Shown: piece by piece, positions 6,704-6,983 of the stretch | Position numbering within the stretch: the first letter of the stretch is position 1 | How the letters are laid out: each line of letters begins with the position of its first letter | Made by a program: the position numbers and the translations under genes | Origin: Bacteroidales bacterium | Lineage (GTDB): Bacteria; Bacteroidota; Bacteroidia; Bacteroidales; UBA10428 | Assembly (NCBI GenBank): GCA_016935595.1 | Contig: JAFGQQ010000474.1 | Coordinates: 1 to 6,983, forward strand | Direction of reading: 5' to 3' | DNA length: 6,983 nucleotides | The notes under the pieces: model-generated | Seen by the model: only the letters and a program-made list of their open reading frames with translations | Databases searched by the model: none | Told to the model about the DNA's origin: nothing

Positions 6704-6736
6704 CTAAGGTACGACAATACAATAGTAAAAGTCAAA
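6704..6736 (-). promoter_or_regulatory. Candidate leftward promoter upstream of the 84-codon ORF
   Basis: On the minus strand TTTG (6736-6733) is followed by a 21-nt spacer and TACCTTAG (6711-6704), one base off TAnnTTTG. Transcription would begin near 6697 and give a leader of about 35 nt before the ATG at 6661. This is the best-spaced promoter candidate reading toward the gene cluster, and it could drive the small ORF, a small RNA, or a long leader for the lipoprotein gene. Confidence 0.35.
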
Positions 6737-6863
6737 TAATGGCAGAAAAATTTTAAGGAATTTGATAAAAATAATTTTTTTAGTGATAAAAGAATTGTAT
6801 TTGACTGTATTAATGATTCTAATTAAAATATTTATCATAATCTTTTAAGTTAAAAGTTTCTAT

Positions 6864-6925
6864 AAAAGCAAGTGCTAAAATGCTAAGGGATGCCTGTGGC
6901 GATGGGCATTTTAGCACTTGCTTTT
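6864..6925. repeat. 20-bp perfect stem-loop near the right edge
   Basis: Positions 6864-6883 are exactly complementary to 6906-6925. The 22-nt loop (6884-6905) can itself form a small GCC-TGT-GGC hairpin (6892-6900). Runs of four T or A close the stem base, so both strands look alike. It lies 32 nt inside the right bracketing repeat. A bidirectional terminator insulating the cluster, or a miniature dispersed hairpin element, would both fit. Confidence 0.8.
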
Positions 6926-6957
6926 CCGTTATATGTCTTTTTATCGTGTGCTGTCAT

Positions 6958-6978
6958 AATTTTGCTATTACAGCTAAC
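6958..6978 (-). repeat. Right copy of the bracketing inverted repeat
   Basis: Read on the minus strand, this gives GTTAGCTGTA then TAGCAAAATT, matching 123-144 in opposite orientation. The plus strand then continues as GCTAACGGTTC to the window end. That resembles the CAACGGTTTG that opens the window, so a second copy of the hairpin repeat appears to begin here and to continue outside. Confidence 0.75.
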
Positions 6979-6983
6979 GGTTC

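Larger units (their letters stand above)
6662..6983. other. Right-edge non-coding region
   Basis: No open frame of useful length is seen on either strand. The first part (about 6720-6860) is very AT-rich. The stretch holds the leftward promoter candidate, the 20-bp perfect hairpin and the right copy of the bracketing repeat, all listed separately. No tRNA, rRNA or CRISPR pattern is visible. Confidence 0.6.

Noticed and set aside
1..6983. tRNA, rRNA, CRISPR array or transposase gene
   Set aside because: No cloverleaf, rRNA-like stretch, regularly spaced repeats or transposase motifs were seen on either strand.

Overview
The window looks like Bacteroidota DNA, probably from an environmental or host-associated Bacteroidales, Flavobacteriales or Cytophagales lineage. 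It is AT-rich, lacks clear Shine-Dalgarno sites, and has promoter candidates of the TTTG / TAnnTTTG type. Its gene content is typical of the phylum: a TonB-dependent receptor with an N-terminal carboxypeptidase-regulatory-like domain, a DUF4249 lipoprotein, PorT-like small beta-barrels, and a lipoprotein with a charged export signal after the lipidated cysteine. No taxonomic marker gene is present, so a finer placement is not possible.

Layout. Positions 1-254 hold a hairpin-forming repeat and an orphan rightward promoter-like sequence. Positions 255-6103 hold five genes, all on the minus strand. In transcription order they are: a surface lipoprotein of unknown function (6103-4949), two tandem paralogous outer-membrane beta-barrels (4852-4193 and 4134-3460), a TonB-dependent receptor (3447-1099), and a DUF4249 lipoprotein (1115-255). 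The last four are closely spaced (58 nt, 12 nt, then a 17-nt overlap) and are probably one operon. A 53-nt perfect palindrome separates them from the first lipoprotein. Positions 6104-6983 hold no convincing gene. They contain one weak 84-codon ORF with a plausible promoter and several hairpins, including a 20-bp perfect stem.

How the genes fit together (inference). Every product carries a type I or type II signal peptide and should sit in or on the outer membrane. The receptor and DUF4249 lipoprotein form a recurrent pair in Bacteroidota, by analogy with SusC/SusD-like pairs thought to act in uptake or surface binding of an unknown ligand. The two small barrels lie in the same operon and may be accessory outer-membrane components. 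No inner-membrane transporter, enzyme or regulator is present to reveal the substrate.

The most unusual feature is at the edges. A 21-22 nt sequence with 20 matches lies near both ends in inverted orientation (123-144 and 6958-6978). The left copy ends a bulged hairpin (1-130) whose shape recalls an integron attC site. The whole five-gene block is therefore bracketed by copies of one repeat family. This could be a mobile or cassette-like unit, or simply a contig broken at dispersed repeats.
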